Shown: piece by piece, positions 7,670-16,465 of the stretch
Numbering within the stretch: position 1 is the stretch's first letter
Layout: every line of letters begins with the position of its first letter
From: Pseudomonas libanensis
Lineage (GTDB): Bacteria > Pseudomonadota > Gammaproteobacteria > Pseudomonadales > Pseudomonadaceae
Direction of reading: 5' to 3'
NCBI RefSeq assembly: GCF_001439685.1
Contig: NZ_JYLH01000002.1
Coordinates: forward strand, 310,001-374,000
DNA length: 64,000 nt
The notes under the pieces: model-generated
The model's database searches: none
What the model saw: only the letters and a program-made list of their open reading frames with translations
Told to the model about the DNA's origin: nothing
Translations under genes and position numbers: made by a program

Positions 7670-9943
7670 TTAAAAGTCGTAACGCACGCCGAAGTTGACA
7701 CCCCATGGCTGGTCGACGGTTTTACCACGTGTATGCTCGAGGTCCGCATGCAGCTTGACGTTCTGAGTCACCGACATCGCCACACCACCGGCCATTTCAA
7801 TGCGCGAACCGAATACATCGTTGTTGAAGCGCTCGCCGTTTACCGTGACCTTATTGTTGTGGTTGAACTCATGGGCCAACGCAGTGCGCATGTACGGTTG
7901 CAACACACCACCGCTGTCCAGCTGGATACTCTTGCCTACCGTGACGCCAGCCTTGCCCACGACCGAGGCCGAACGGTCACCTTTGGCGTGCAGGCCATTG
8001 TCCAGGTCATAACTCTGGGCCTGGGTGATCGCAGCGTTGAGCTGCCCGTAGGGTTCTACGAAGTAGCCGTCATCCAGTTTGATATGCCGACCGACTTCCA
8101 CCGAAGCCCCCACGGCGTTCTGGGTGTAGTTGCCCTTCGCTTTCTTGCCGTCGCTCATGCTCACGTTGACTTCGTTGTGCAAGCGGTTGAGCTTGACCAC
8201 ACCGTCGAAATACAGGCCGCTCTCGTCATCGAGCCACGTGGCATAACCGCCCACGTAGTAGCTGTCGACTGTACCGCCACCAGAACGATTGAGGTCGATA
8301 TCGGAGGTGCTGTGACCGGCCATCACACCGGCCACCCACTGCCCGTCGCCGCCGTACAGCGGCGTGTCGATACCCAAGGTAAAGCCGCGCTGGTTCTGTG
8401 TGTAGCCACCACCATCCTGGTTGCCGCTGACCTCGTACTTGTTACCGTAGCCGCGCATCCAGAAACCTTCGTTGTTGCCTTGGCTGAAGCGCAGCTCACC
8501 CATGCGGGTACGCAACAAGGTCATCTCGCCGTACAACACCGTGGGCGAGGTGTTGAACAACGCCATCACGGCCTTGGTGCTGTTACTGGTACCACGACGG
8601 TTGGGGTCCAGGTACCAGTCGGTGTCTTCCTGCTTGAGCCCGTAGCTGTAGGCACCGACATCAACCGTTTCACCGACCAGGGCGAACTGTGCATCACCGC
8701 CCTCGGTGCGCACCACACGGATAGGCTCGGCCGTCACCAGCTCCGACCCCGTAGCTTCCAGCAACAGGCTGTGGTTACCTTCGGCGATGCCATTAACGGC
8801 CAGCAAGTCGGTCTGGCCGCTGCCAAAATCCGTGTGCATCACGAACGTGCCATCGCCCGACAGGCTGTCGACATCCAACTGGTAGAACTCATTAGGCCCA
8901 CCAAAATGCACGCTGCCGCCCGCCATTTTCAGGTCGCCGACTTCGCTGTCGCCCACCAGTGCCCAGTGGGAGGCGTTGTTTACGCTTAACTCGGCCACGT
9001 TTTTCAGCTGGCCGGTCAACCACGAGCCGTTGTTGAGCTGCAACTTGGCGGCGCTGCCCTCCTCGACCACGACGTCACCGAACAAGGTACTGCCGTCGAT
9101 ATTCATGTTGGCGAAGGAGCCGCCGGTAACTTCGAGGATGTTGCCGTTGCCGCCCTTGAGGGTGGAGCCGTTGACCACCTCAATGTCAGCGTTGGTCGTG
9201 CCGTATGCATCCCCCTCCACCAGCAATGCCGCGCCGTTGCGCCCCTCAACATGGGAGCCGTCCAATACCAGGCTGCTGCTGTTCAAGTCAGCACTTTCAT
9301 AACTCAGGCGCACACCGTTCTCGCCACCGGTGATGGTACTGCCGACTGCATTGGCAGAACCACCGTACAACAACACACCAACGCCGTCCTCGTCAGTGGC
9401 AATCACATCCGAACCATAAAAGTTCAGCTCGCTGAACGCCGTGGCCCGTGCACCGGTAGTAGAGCCCTGGATGACACTGTCGAATACAGCGGCGGTGGAG
9501 CCATCCTCGGTGAGAAAGTTGCGCGCCGCAGAGAGGCCGACACCGTTGTTATTGATGACAGTGCTGCCCCTGATGAGCGACTGGCTACCCACCAGGTTAA
9601 TGGCGACGCCGGCTGAGCCTCTGGCTTCTACCATGGCGTTGTTCAGGTAGATTTGCGCACCTTGGCTGGCGTAAATATCTTGCGCCTTGGTGCCGGCATT
9701 GAGCGTCAGCGTACCCGCGGTGACGCGCGACTGCCGCAACTGGGCAGCATTGGCGGTCAAATGCGCGCCCTGGCCAATGACCCAGTCGTCGATCCGGGCC
9801 CCCGACTCGATCGTGCGCTCCATGCCAGGATGGAGGGTAGTGGTGGCATGGGAAAATGTGGCACCCAGCATCAGGAAGCCAACCGCGGGCACCTGGAGTG
9901 CCAGGGCAAGAGGATGTTTTTTGAACCGTGAGTTAATCGACAT
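7670..9943 (-). CDS. Pertactin-like autotransporter (type V secretion)
   Basis: A 757-aa outer-membrane autotransporter. Residues 1-33 are an extended signal peptide ending SHA. The passenger (about 35-440) is a repetitive beta-helix rich in Asn, Gly, Ser and Thr, with a pertactin-type end (about 380-440). The C-terminal translocator barrel (about 455-757) starts near TKAVMALFNTSPTVLYGEM and ends in Tyr-Asp-Phe, the aromatic terminus needed for barrel assembly. I start at the ATG giving MSINSRFKKHPLAL; the longer frame adds 25 non-signal residues. No protease or lipase motif is seen, so the role is probably adhesion or surface interaction. Terminators lie on both sides. Confidence 0.93.
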   Translation of the reverse strand: MSINSRFKKHPLALALQVPAVGFLMLGATFSHATTTLHPGMERTIESGARIDDWVIGQGAHLTANAAQLRQSRVTAGTLTLNAGTKAQDIYASQGAQIYLNNAMVEARGSAGVAINLVGSQSLIRGSTVINNNGVGLSAARNFLTEDGSTAAVFDSVIQGSTTGARATAFSELNFYGSDVIATDEDGVGVLLYGGSANAVGSTITGGENGVRLSYESADLNSSSLVLDGSHVEGRNGAALLVEGDAYGTTNADIEVVNGSTLKGGNGNILEVTGGSFANMNIDGSTLFGDVVVEEGSAAKLQLNNGSWLTGQLKNVAELSVNNASHWALVGDSEVGDLKMAGGSVHFGGPNEFYQLDVDSLSGDGTFVMHTDFGSGQTDLLAVNGIAEGNHSLLLEATGSELVTAEPIRVVRTEGGDAQFALVGETVDVGAYSYGLKQEDTDWYLDPNRRGTSNSTKAVMALFNTSPTVLYGEMTLLRTRMGELRFSQGNNEGFWMRGYGNKYEVSGNQDGGGYTQNQRGFTLGIDTPLYGGDGQWVAGVMAGHSTSDIDLNRSGGGTVDSYYVGGYATWLDDESGLYFDGVVKLNRLHNEVNVSMSDGKKAKGNYTQNAVGASVEVGRHIKLDDGYFVEPYGQLNAAITQAQSYDLDNGLHAKGDRSASVVGKAGVTVGKSIQLDSGGVLQPYMRTALAHEFNHNNKVTVNGERFNNDVFGSRIEMAGGVAMSVTQNVKLHADLEHTRGKTVDQPWGVNFGVRYDF

Positions 9944-10115
9944 TGCATGTATACCCGTAAAGAACCTTCCCGAAAGGGAACGAATTGACCGGCACCAAGC
10001 GAGACAGGCCCAGGTCATGACGGGGCGCAGATTATTAAGAGATGGGTGAACAGGTATGTAGGATTTATCTGTGGTTGATCAGTGAACTTCCGACTTATTT
10101 TGCACGCTCATAAAA

Positions 10116-10140
10116 AAAAGAGGAGCAAGGCTCCTCTTTT
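10116..10140. terminator. Bidirectional intrinsic terminator
   Basis: A perfect 11-bp stem (AAAAGAGGAGC / GCTCCTCTTTT) with a 3-base loop and A/T runs on both sides. It lies just beyond the stop of the Ig-like gene at 10162-12165 and terminates that minus-strand transcript. On the other side it separates it from the autotransporter promoter region. Confidence 0.9.
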
Positions 10141-10161
10141 CATTACAGCGCCCCGCTCTTT

Positions 10162-12165
10162 TCAACTGGGCCAAGGTGAACCATCGCAGTAAACAGGACC
10201 AGGTCGAATCCCCCTTACCCACAAAATAGCTTCGGCGGATGTAATGGGCGAAGGGAGACCCGTGAGCGGGACGGTGTAGGTGATATTGACCGACCCCATA
10301 TCCGACGCTGCCTCATTGATAGGCTTCACATAGGTCGCATAGGGCCCGACGGGAACCGTGAAGCCCACTCTGGCTTGCTCGAAACTCAGCGGGCCGAAAG
10401 GAAAGCCCTTAGTCGCAGGTCCAATGGGGACAGCACCATCATTGTCACTGCAACCCGTCCAATTGAGCGTAATAATCATCCCAGCCTCCAGCAAATCGTG
10501 AGGCGGCACGAAAACATGCACTTCACGGTTAGCCCCTTGCAGCGCAGCGCATCCGATTTCTGCAGGTGCTCCGCCCGGTCCCGGTATTTCCGGTAATGCA
10601 CCTGTGACCCTGGGTGCAGGGAACGCAATCACATTGGCATTGACGTTGACATCCTGGATAGGCGACGACGTACGGTTGTGGGTGCTGCTGAGCGCGATTT
10701 CATAACGCAGAGGGATGAGGCTATTGGAGTGTTTCTGGATATAAGGCCATGGAACAACCATATCGACAGCGTCACCAGGCATGGCCACGGTGTGATCCAC
10801 CGACTTTCGATCAACCACCTCATTCTGGTAATACAGCACGATATCGAACGCCTGGGCCGAGGGTAGCGGTGCAGCGCTCCAGAGCGTGACCACCACGTCG
10901 GCGTCCATCAGTGCATCGTTCTCATCCAGCTCGTTTGTCGACCCTGAACCACGCCCTGTCAGTACCGGCAGTGGCAAATTCGGGTTGGTGGGTTCAGGAT
11001 CCCAAGGGTTGACTGGGCCACCCACCTCCAATTCCATATCGATATTGGTCGCAGTAAGTACCCAATGCAGCGTGCCACCTCTGTTAACCGCATATTCCAC
11101 TCGCAGGTTGATAGGCCCGCTGCTCGTGCCATACAAGGCAAGGCAAGTTGGGAAGTCCACGGGGAAATTGAACGGCAGCGGCGAACCACCCAAGGGGTAA
11201 GGCCCCACATCCCGCGTGCCATGGAGGGTGGTGAGCCGCACAAGAAATTGGTCAAGCGAGCGATCGGCGTCATAATTTGGAATAATCACGAACATCCCGC
11301 TGGAAGCTGCGGCATCGGCGCGGTCAAACAAGCGATCACCCACGCCCGTCAGCGAAATGGCGTCTCTGACACCCGCCGGGGTCAGCGTAGGAGCCGGCCT
11401 TAGCGCCACATTGATCGGAAGCTCGAACGACTTCTCGCTGATATTGCCGGCCACATCCACTAAACGGTACACCAGAGGTCGTGGGCCATCGGCTGCATCA
11501 GCCATGGCCTGGGTGAAAAGTACGGCTCTATCGGGGAACACCGCCCCCTCGGCGATCACCGTCAATGAATCACCGTAATACAGACGCCATCTGTCTCCAG
11601 GGTGGGCGCCCTCTGCGTCGTAGGCAGGGATGCCAAATGGCACGCCCCCAGGGTTTGCATCCAGGAGCGCCTGTGTGATGCTGCCCGTCCATCCAGGCGG
11701 CAGTGTCAAACGGCGAGGTCCGTCCGGGATGCTGTCATAGGGTGCGGTGCGGTCGATGACCAATGGAGCCTCACTGGAGCCAGAATCATTGCCGCCGAAT
11801 GAGATGACCCTGTAACTTAGAGTGTGCGTGCCTTCAGTGAGAAATCGCCTCGCGATGTTTACCGTATGCGTGGTAGGTATGGGAGTGGTAAAAAATATGG
11901 GCTCACTGCTGATACGCCCACTTTGGAAATCACCAATATCATCCAGATGAATGTCCAGCGTATCGGGCCTTCCGGCGATGGTCGACGCTGGAGACCACAC
12001 AGGAATCTCCACTTCCAGAAAGTTTTTATCCGCTGTTTCTCTTGATACCAGGCCTGGGTACATCGTCGGATCAACAAGACCTTCTACAGAAGGAGGGGGT
12101 AACACAATAGGCACCGCAGCGACACCCGTTGTTTTTTTAATGGGTCTGGCCTCTGTCTTTTTCAT
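10162..12165 (-). CDS. Large Ig-like repeat protein, paralog A (unknown function)
   Basis: A 667-aa protein that I do not recognise as a named family. It has no signal peptide or membrane helix. The sequence is built of beta-rich Ig-like/fibronectin-like modules, each with a linker such as VIDRTAPYDS and a strand pair ending YRLVDVAGN. A distinctive block, GRGSGSTNELDENDALMDAD, sits near residue 400. The C-terminus contains scattered Cys and ends GPVYCDGSPWPS. Start ATG has a good RBS (GGAGAA). It lies 143 bp downstream of a gene of nearly identical length and layout (12309-14309), with which it shares aligned motifs, so the two are old tandem duplicates. A cytoplasmic N-terminus rich in Lys/Thr/Pro (MKKTEARPIKKT) argues against Sec export. 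Confidence 0.8.
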   Translation of the reverse strand: MKKTEARPIKKTTGVAAVPIVLPPPSVEGLVDPTMYPGLVSRETADKNFLEVEIPVWSPASTIAGRPDTLDIHLDDIGDFQSGRISSEPIFFTTPIPTTHTVNIARRFLTEGTHTLSYRVISFGGNDSGSSEAPLVIDRTAPYDSIPDGPRRLTLPPGWTGSITQALLDANPGGVPFGIPAYDAEGAHPGDRWRLYYGDSLTVIAEGAVFPDRAVLFTQAMADAADGPRPLVYRLVDVAGNISEKSFELPINVALRPAPTLTPAGVRDAISLTGVGDRLFDRADAAASSGMFVIIPNYDADRSLDQFLVRLTTLHGTRDVGPYPLGGSPLPFNFPVDFPTCLALYGTSSGPINLRVEYAVNRGGTLHWVLTATNIDMELEVGGPVNPWDPEPTNPNLPLPVLTGRGSGSTNELDENDALMDADVVVTLWSAAPLPSAQAFDIVLYYQNEVVDRKSVDHTVAMPGDAVDMVVPWPYIQKHSNSLIPLRYEIALSSTHNRTSSPIQDVNVNANVIAFPAPRVTGALPEIPGPGGAPAEIGCAALQGANREVHVFVPPHDLLEAGMIITLNWTGCSDNDGAVPIGPATKGFPFGPLSFEQARVGFTVPVGPYATYVKPINEAASDMGSVNITYTVPLTGLPSPITSAEAILWVRGIRPGPVYCDGSPWPS

Positions 12166-12308
12166 GTAACTTTTCTCCGCGCATAGTTTCTTTGTTTAAT
12201 ATTCAAAACCCTATTAAAACCACCCACCGTCTTTGCATGGGCGACGACCAGGCGTAATAAAAGCCGACTTCATTTACAACATCGAGGTATAACCTATAAC
12301 CCCAATAC

Positions 12309-14309
12309 TTACGGAATCACATGACTGTTATCAGTTCCTTCCCCCGCACAGCCCTCTTGTACATCATCACAAAATCCGACGTCTCCAGGCTGACAGATGC
12401 GCCCCGAACCCGAACTTATCCGGTCAATCCGGACTCGCCCAATATGGGAGTGTGCGATCAACGCGCCGCCGCGCCGGACGAAGTATTCAGCGGTTGCCGA
12501 CGCGTAATTACGCATCGGTTCAATTTTTGTTTCCCACGGCCAAACCCTGACCGACTGGCCGCCCGGCACATAATTCACGGTGATGGAAAAGTCCGTGTCA
12601 TCGATGGGCCCCTCCCAGTTATTCTCTAAATAACCTTGCCAAAAAAACTCGATCTCATCGCCGGGATCAAATCGGAAGTCATCGCGTATAAACCAATAAA
12701 CACCGTGACAAATGGCAGGCTTTGATTCACAGGTGAGGTACCTGGCTGAACCGTGCAAACTGTGCTCAATCAACGGTGCATCAAAACGAACTAATGGCGC
12801 GGCATGAACATTAAGGTATGTATTATCTGACTGCTGTTCATTCACGCCATTACTGGTGGTGTAGTAGACCGGCAAGTCTATATAGTTCCCCCCATCGACA
12901 ATCACACTGCCGGGCACGTCCGTGAATTGCACCGGCAGATCAAACGTATCCCCAGGCTGAACGGTATAGTGGGCGACCGGCCCGACGCTGTTCCAATACA
13001 ACTCCAGCAACTGGCCAGCCACCGGGTTCTGGTAAAGGCGCACCCACACTTCAGCCCCGGCAGTCGCATCGCGAAAATCGAGTTCGTTGTGCAACCCTGA
13101 GCCCTTGCCAAACACGTCCACCAGCCCAAGCGTTGGGTTAAGCAATGCAGGCGCATTGGCGTGGTCTTGCCCGGCGACGGTTAAATCAACCCAGAAAAAA
13201 CTCGACGGTGAAGGCACAGGAGGGCGGCCGACACGATGGATTTCGTAATGCACCTCCACCTCGGTGAGCGCCAGAGGTCCCGGGCCGCGCAAGATACTCC
13301 AAGGTATGGGGACCTCAGCCGGGAACCCCGTGATGGTTTGTCCAGGCAGCACAGGACGTCCGTCCCAAATCATCACAACGCTGTCGCCCGGCGCAAAATT
13401 ATCGTACTCACTCGGAACCCGCGCCGTGACGACCGCTCGGGCGTCGTCACGTTTGATCAGGAAATCGATGTAGGCAGGAGCACGAATATCGGGCCGTGGC
13501 AGGTTACTCGGGGTGGCGGTGAGCAGGACCTGAAAATCCATCGGCGCGCTAAAGCCGGAAAAGTTGCCAGCGCGATCGTACAGACGGTATTGCAGGTAGG
13601 CCATGCCATTATTCAGGCCGCGAAAATGCTCTGCGGGTATCCTCAGAATCAGGGGGTCGGTAACCAGTGCAAACGCCTGGCTACCCGTCTGAACAGGAGG
13701 AAATGGCGGGGTATTATTGCTCAGGTAATAGCCGACTCGGTCCAGACCGGCACGACCGATATAGGCGGGCACTTCAACTTCGATGAACGGGTTGGCGGCC
13801 AACACGGCCTCGGTAATACCGGAAACCTCAATCGCCGGGTCAACGAAGCGTGCCTTGTCATCCGGGTCCTGAAACCTTGGGGGATTGTTGTCCACCGTCA
13901 ACGTCCAGGCAAACGATGGAACCGGATCCCCTCCCCCATCGTCCACCGTATAGAACGCCTCCACCACGGCGTCGGTTTCCCGCATGTAATCGACGGGGAC
14001 GTACAAGGGGTAAGGAAAAAGCGCAGGGTTGAGCGGGCCGGTAAATGTCTGCTGATCTGCCCGGACGTCTACACCGCGCACACGCCACCACAGCGTAAGG
14101 GTATGGGTCCTGCCAATTCCTGGGCCAGGCGCCCATTGCGGAACGCGACACTCCAGAGGCATCAACGATACCGGCAGCGGAATCAACCCCTCCGGGTCCG
14201 TCGGGTCAACCCCAACGACCTCATCAAAAACGGGCAATACCCTGGCCTCACCGCCGGAGCCAGCCAGTACATGGGAATTGCGTGCAGAGGCCTTTTCTGA
14301 ACGGGTCAT
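12309..14309 (-). CDS. Large Ig-like repeat protein, paralog B (unknown function)
   Basis: A 666-aa protein, paralogous to the next gene downstream. Shared landmarks in the same order are VDNNPPRFQDPDD (here) against the RTAPYD linker, ITEAVLAANPF against ITQALLDANPG, LQYRLYDRAGNFS against LVYRLVDVAGNIS, and GKGSGLHNELDFRDATAGA against the same block in paralog A. No signal peptide or membrane segment is seen. The C-terminal 40 residues contain several Cys (ICQPGDVGFCDDVQEGC). Start ATG is preceded by AGGAACT. The pair is co-oriented and may be one transcript. Function is unknown; beta-sandwich repeats suggest binding or structural roles. Confidence 0.8.
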   Translation of the reverse strand: MTRSEKASARNSHVLAGSGGEARVLPVFDEVVGVDPTDPEGLIPLPVSLMPLECRVPQWAPGPGIGRTHTLTLWWRVRGVDVRADQQTFTGPLNPALFPYPLYVPVDYMRETDAVVEAFYTVDDGGGDPVPSFAWTLTVDNNPPRFQDPDDKARFVDPAIEVSGITEAVLAANPFIEVEVPAYIGRAGLDRVGYYLSNNTPPFPPVQTGSQAFALVTDPLILRIPAEHFRGLNNGMAYLQYRLYDRAGNFSGFSAPMDFQVLLTATPSNLPRPDIRAPAYIDFLIKRDDARAVVTARVPSEYDNFAPGDSVVMIWDGRPVLPGQTITGFPAEVPIPWSILRGPGPLALTEVEVHYEIHRVGRPPVPSPSSFFWVDLTVAGQDHANAPALLNPTLGLVDVFGKGSGLHNELDFRDATAGAEVWVRLYQNPVAGQLLELYWNSVGPVAHYTVQPGDTFDLPVQFTDVPGSVIVDGGNYIDLPVYYTTSNGVNEQQSDNTYLNVHAAPLVRFDAPLIEHSLHGSARYLTCESKPAICHGVYWFIRDDFRFDPGDEIEFFWQGYLENNWEGPIDDTDFSITVNYVPGGQSVRVWPWETKIEPMRNYASATAEYFVRRGGALIAHSHIGRVRIDRISSGSGRICQPGDVGFCDDVQEGCAGEGTDNSHVIP

Positions 14310-14476
14310 GCGGAGTTCCTTCTGGTGATGCCTGGTCAGAATTAAGCACTCAATAGCCCGCCTCGCCTACTGTCAGAACTAACAGGTACACCCAGCCATT
14401 CATCGGTTAATTAACGGGCGCACGCTGTGTATGCTCGCAATCGGCGCTTGACTAGGACGACTGTCCTGGTGTCTTC

Positions 14477-14490
14477 TGAAACCGGTTTCA
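14477..14490. promoter_or_regulatory. PtxS operator O1 (ptxS promoter)
   Basis: The perfect palindrome TGAAACCGGTTTCA, identical to the motif known for PtxS in Pseudomonas, lies 46 bp before the ptxS start. An identical copy occurs in front of kguE. Occupation here would give autorepression of ptxS, released by 2-ketogluconate. Confidence 0.92.
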
Positions 14491-14535
14491 GCTGTATGCC
14501 GTCACCGACCACACCAATAAGAAAGGCCCGCTACC

Positions 14536-15597
14536 GTGACTTCATTCTCCGCCGCCCAGCGCAGCCGCGTGACCATGCTCGACGTCGCCGAGCGCGCGGG
14601 CGTGTCCAAGGCCAGCGTGTCGCGCTTCATCGGCGATGACCGCGCCCTGCTCTCCGATGCCATCGCCCTGCGCATCGAACACGCCATCGACGAACTCGGT
14701 TATCGTCCCAACCAGATGGCCCGTGGCCTCAAGCGGGGGCGCACGCGCCTGATCGGCATGCTGGTGGCCGATATCCGCAACCCCTATTCCATTGCAGTGA
14801 TGCACGGCGTCGAAACCGCCTGCCGCCAGCACGGCTACAGCCTGGTGGTGTGTAACACCGACCGCGATGACGAGCAGGAGCGCCAGCACCTGGCAGCGCT
14901 GCGCTCGTACAACATCGAAGGGCTGATCGTGAACACCCTCGGCCACCACCTCGACCAACTGCTGGAACTGCAACGGGAAATGCCCTTGGTGTTAGTGGAC
15001 CGCAAGGTCGAACCGCTGCACAGCGACCTGGTGGGCCTGGATAACCCAGCGGCGGTGTGTATGGCGGTGGAACACCTGGAGCAGCAGGGATACCGCGACG
15101 TACTGCTGGTGAGCGAGGCCACCGATGGCACCAGTTCACGTCTGGAGCGCCTGCAGAGTTTCACCACCGAGATTGCCCAGCGCCCAGCGTTGACAGGTGC
15201 CGTGGTTGAACTGGATGGCGAACTGGAGAACCGTCTGCAAGCCTTTCTCGCCAAACCCGGCCCCAAGGCACTGTTCTGCGCCAACGGCGTGGCAGCACTG
15301 GCCTGCACCCGTGCACTCAAGGCGCTGGGCTGCGATCTGTTCGGCGAGGTGGGTTTGATCGCCCTGGATGACCTGGACTGGTACCCGCTGGTGGGTAGCG
15401 GCATCACCGCCCTCGCCCAGCCGACGCAAGCGATTGGCGCCAGTGCTTTCGATTGTTTGCTCAAGCGCCTGCGCGGCGATACCGCCCCCACGCGTACCCT
15501 GGACTTTTTACCCGAGCTGATTGTTCGCGGCTCGACTCAATCCCCTGTGGGAGCGGGCTTGCTCGCGAACGCGATAGATCAGCCACTCTTGCGCTGA
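14536..15597 (+). CDS. ptxS: LacI-family repressor of 2-ketogluconate metabolism
   Basis: A 353-aa LacI/GalR regulator. The N-terminal HTH (about residues 14-35, MLDVAERAGVSKASVSRFI) is followed by the hinge helix YRPNQMARGLKRGRTRLIGM and a periplasmic-binding-protein-like effector domain. Position directly upstream of kguE-kguK-kguT-kguD and the two TGAAACCGGTTTCA operators identify it as PtxS, which represses the kgu genes until 2-ketogluconate binds. GTG start. The last 17 codons (from SPVGAGLLANA) are encoded by a REPIN, so the C-terminal tail is longer than, and unlike, that of ordinary PtxS (about 340 aa). Confidence 0.95.
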   Translation: MTSFSAAQRSRVTMLDVAERAGVSKASVSRFIGDDRALLSDAIALRIEHAIDELGYRPNQMARGLKRGRTRLIGMLVADIRNPYSIAVMHGVETACRQHGYSLVVCNTDRDDEQERQHLAALRSYNIEGLIVNTLGHHLDQLLELQREMPLVLVDRKVEPLHSDLVGLDNPAAVCMAVEHLEQQGYRDVLLVSEATDGTSSRLERLQSFTTEIAQRPALTGAVVELDGELENRLQAFLAKPGPKALFCANGVAALACTRALKALGCDLFGEVGLIALDDLDWYPLVGSGITALAQPTQAIGASAFDCLLKRLRGDTAPTRTLDFLPELIVRGSTQSPVGAGLLANAIDQPLLR

Positions 15598-15633
15598 CTG
15601 ACACACCGCCTTCGCGAGCAAGCCCGCTCCCAC
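15547..15633. repeat. REPIN overlapping the 3' end of ptxS
   Basis: An 87-bp inverted REP pair (GTGGGAGCGGGCTTGCTCGC on the left, GCGAGCAAGCCCGCTCCCAC on the right). Its left unit and spacer are read as ptxS codons up to the stop at 15595-15597. The right unit may act as a hairpin between ptxS and kguE. Confidence 0.9.
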
Positions 15634-15655
15634 ATTTTTGTTCTGCGTATAAAAA

Positions 15656-15669
15656 TGAAACCGGTTTCA
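15656..15669. promoter_or_regulatory. PtxS operator O2 (kgu operon promoter)
   Basis: A second perfect TGAAACCGGTTTCA palindrome, ending 13 bp before the kguE start codon. Its position over the likely transcription start fits repression of the kguEKTD operon by PtxS. Confidence 0.92.
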
Positions 15670-15682
15670 GAGGTAAACAACA

Positions 15683-16465
15683 ATGCATAAGTACCCCGTC
15701 TCCATCAGCCTTTCCAGCTACGGCGCCGAGCTTGTGCGCCAGCAGGGCCAATTGAGTTTTGTCGCCTTGCTCAGCGCAGCCGGCGCCCAGCGCATCGAAT
15801 GGCGTGAGGAACTGCTGACCAGCGAACACCCCGCCACCTTGGCCCAGGCCGCCGCCGAGCAGGGCCTGGACAGCGTGTTTTCGTCGCCCCTGGAACTCTG
15901 GGTCGCCGGCCGGGCCCAGCCGAATGCCGAACTCGCCGCAACCCTGGACCGTGCCCAGGCGTTCGGTTCGGGCTGGCTGAAAGTCTCCCTCGGCTACTTC
16001 ACCGACACCAACGATCTGGAAAGCCTGCACGCCCTGCTCAATCGCCACCCGGTCAAGCTGCTGGTGGAAAATGACCAGACTCTGCACGGTGGGCGCATCG
16101 AACCGATGCAGCGGTTTTTCACCGAAGTCGAACGCCTGGGCCTGCCGGTGAAGATGACCTTCGACATCGGCAACTGGCAGTGGCAGGACCAATCCGCGCT
16201 CACCGCCGCACGCCTGCTGGGCCGGCATGTGGATTACCTGCACTGCAAGGCCGTGGCCCGTCGCCCGGACGGCAAGCTGGTGGCCTTGCCACCCGGCGCC
16301 ACCGACCTGCATCTGTGGGAACAACTGCTCAAGCACATGACTCAAGGTATTACCCGGGCGGTGGAGTTTCCGTTGCAGGGCGATGACTTGATCGAGGTCA
16401 CCGCGCAGCAGGTCGCCACCCTCGCCCACCTTGGCCAACCCCGTGTGGAGAATGCCCATGTCTGA
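15683..16465 (+). CDS. kguE: 2-ketogluconate operon epimerase-like protein KguE
   Basis: A 260-aa AP-endonuclease-2/xylose-isomerase-like TIM-barrel protein, first gene of the kgu operon. Typical metal-ligand stretches are LLVENDQTLHGG (Glu near 128), MTFDIGNWQWQ (Asp near 162) and VDYLHCKAV (His near 186), plus a late Glu in AVEFPLQGDD. In P. aeruginosa and P. putida the gene occupies this exact position; its enzymatic role is described as a putative epimerase and remains poorly defined. It overlaps kguK by 8 bp, so translation is coupled. Confidence 0.9.
   Translation: MHKYPVSISLSSYGAELVRQQGQLSFVALLSAAGAQRIEWREELLTSEHPATLAQAAAEQGLDSVFSSPLELWVAGRAQPNAELAATLDRAQAFGSGWLKVSLGYFTDTNDLESLHALLNRHPVKLLVENDQTLHGGRIEPMQRFFTEVERLGLPVKMTFDIGNWQWQDQSALTAARLLGRHVDYLHCKAVARRPDGKLVALPPGATDLHLWEQLLKHMTQGITRAVEFPLQGDDLIEVTAQQVATLAHLGQPRVENAHV

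Noticed and set aside
7661..8989. A 442-codon plus-strand frame
   Set aside because: Antisense to the autotransporter; begins inside the terminator region and has no recognisable domain.
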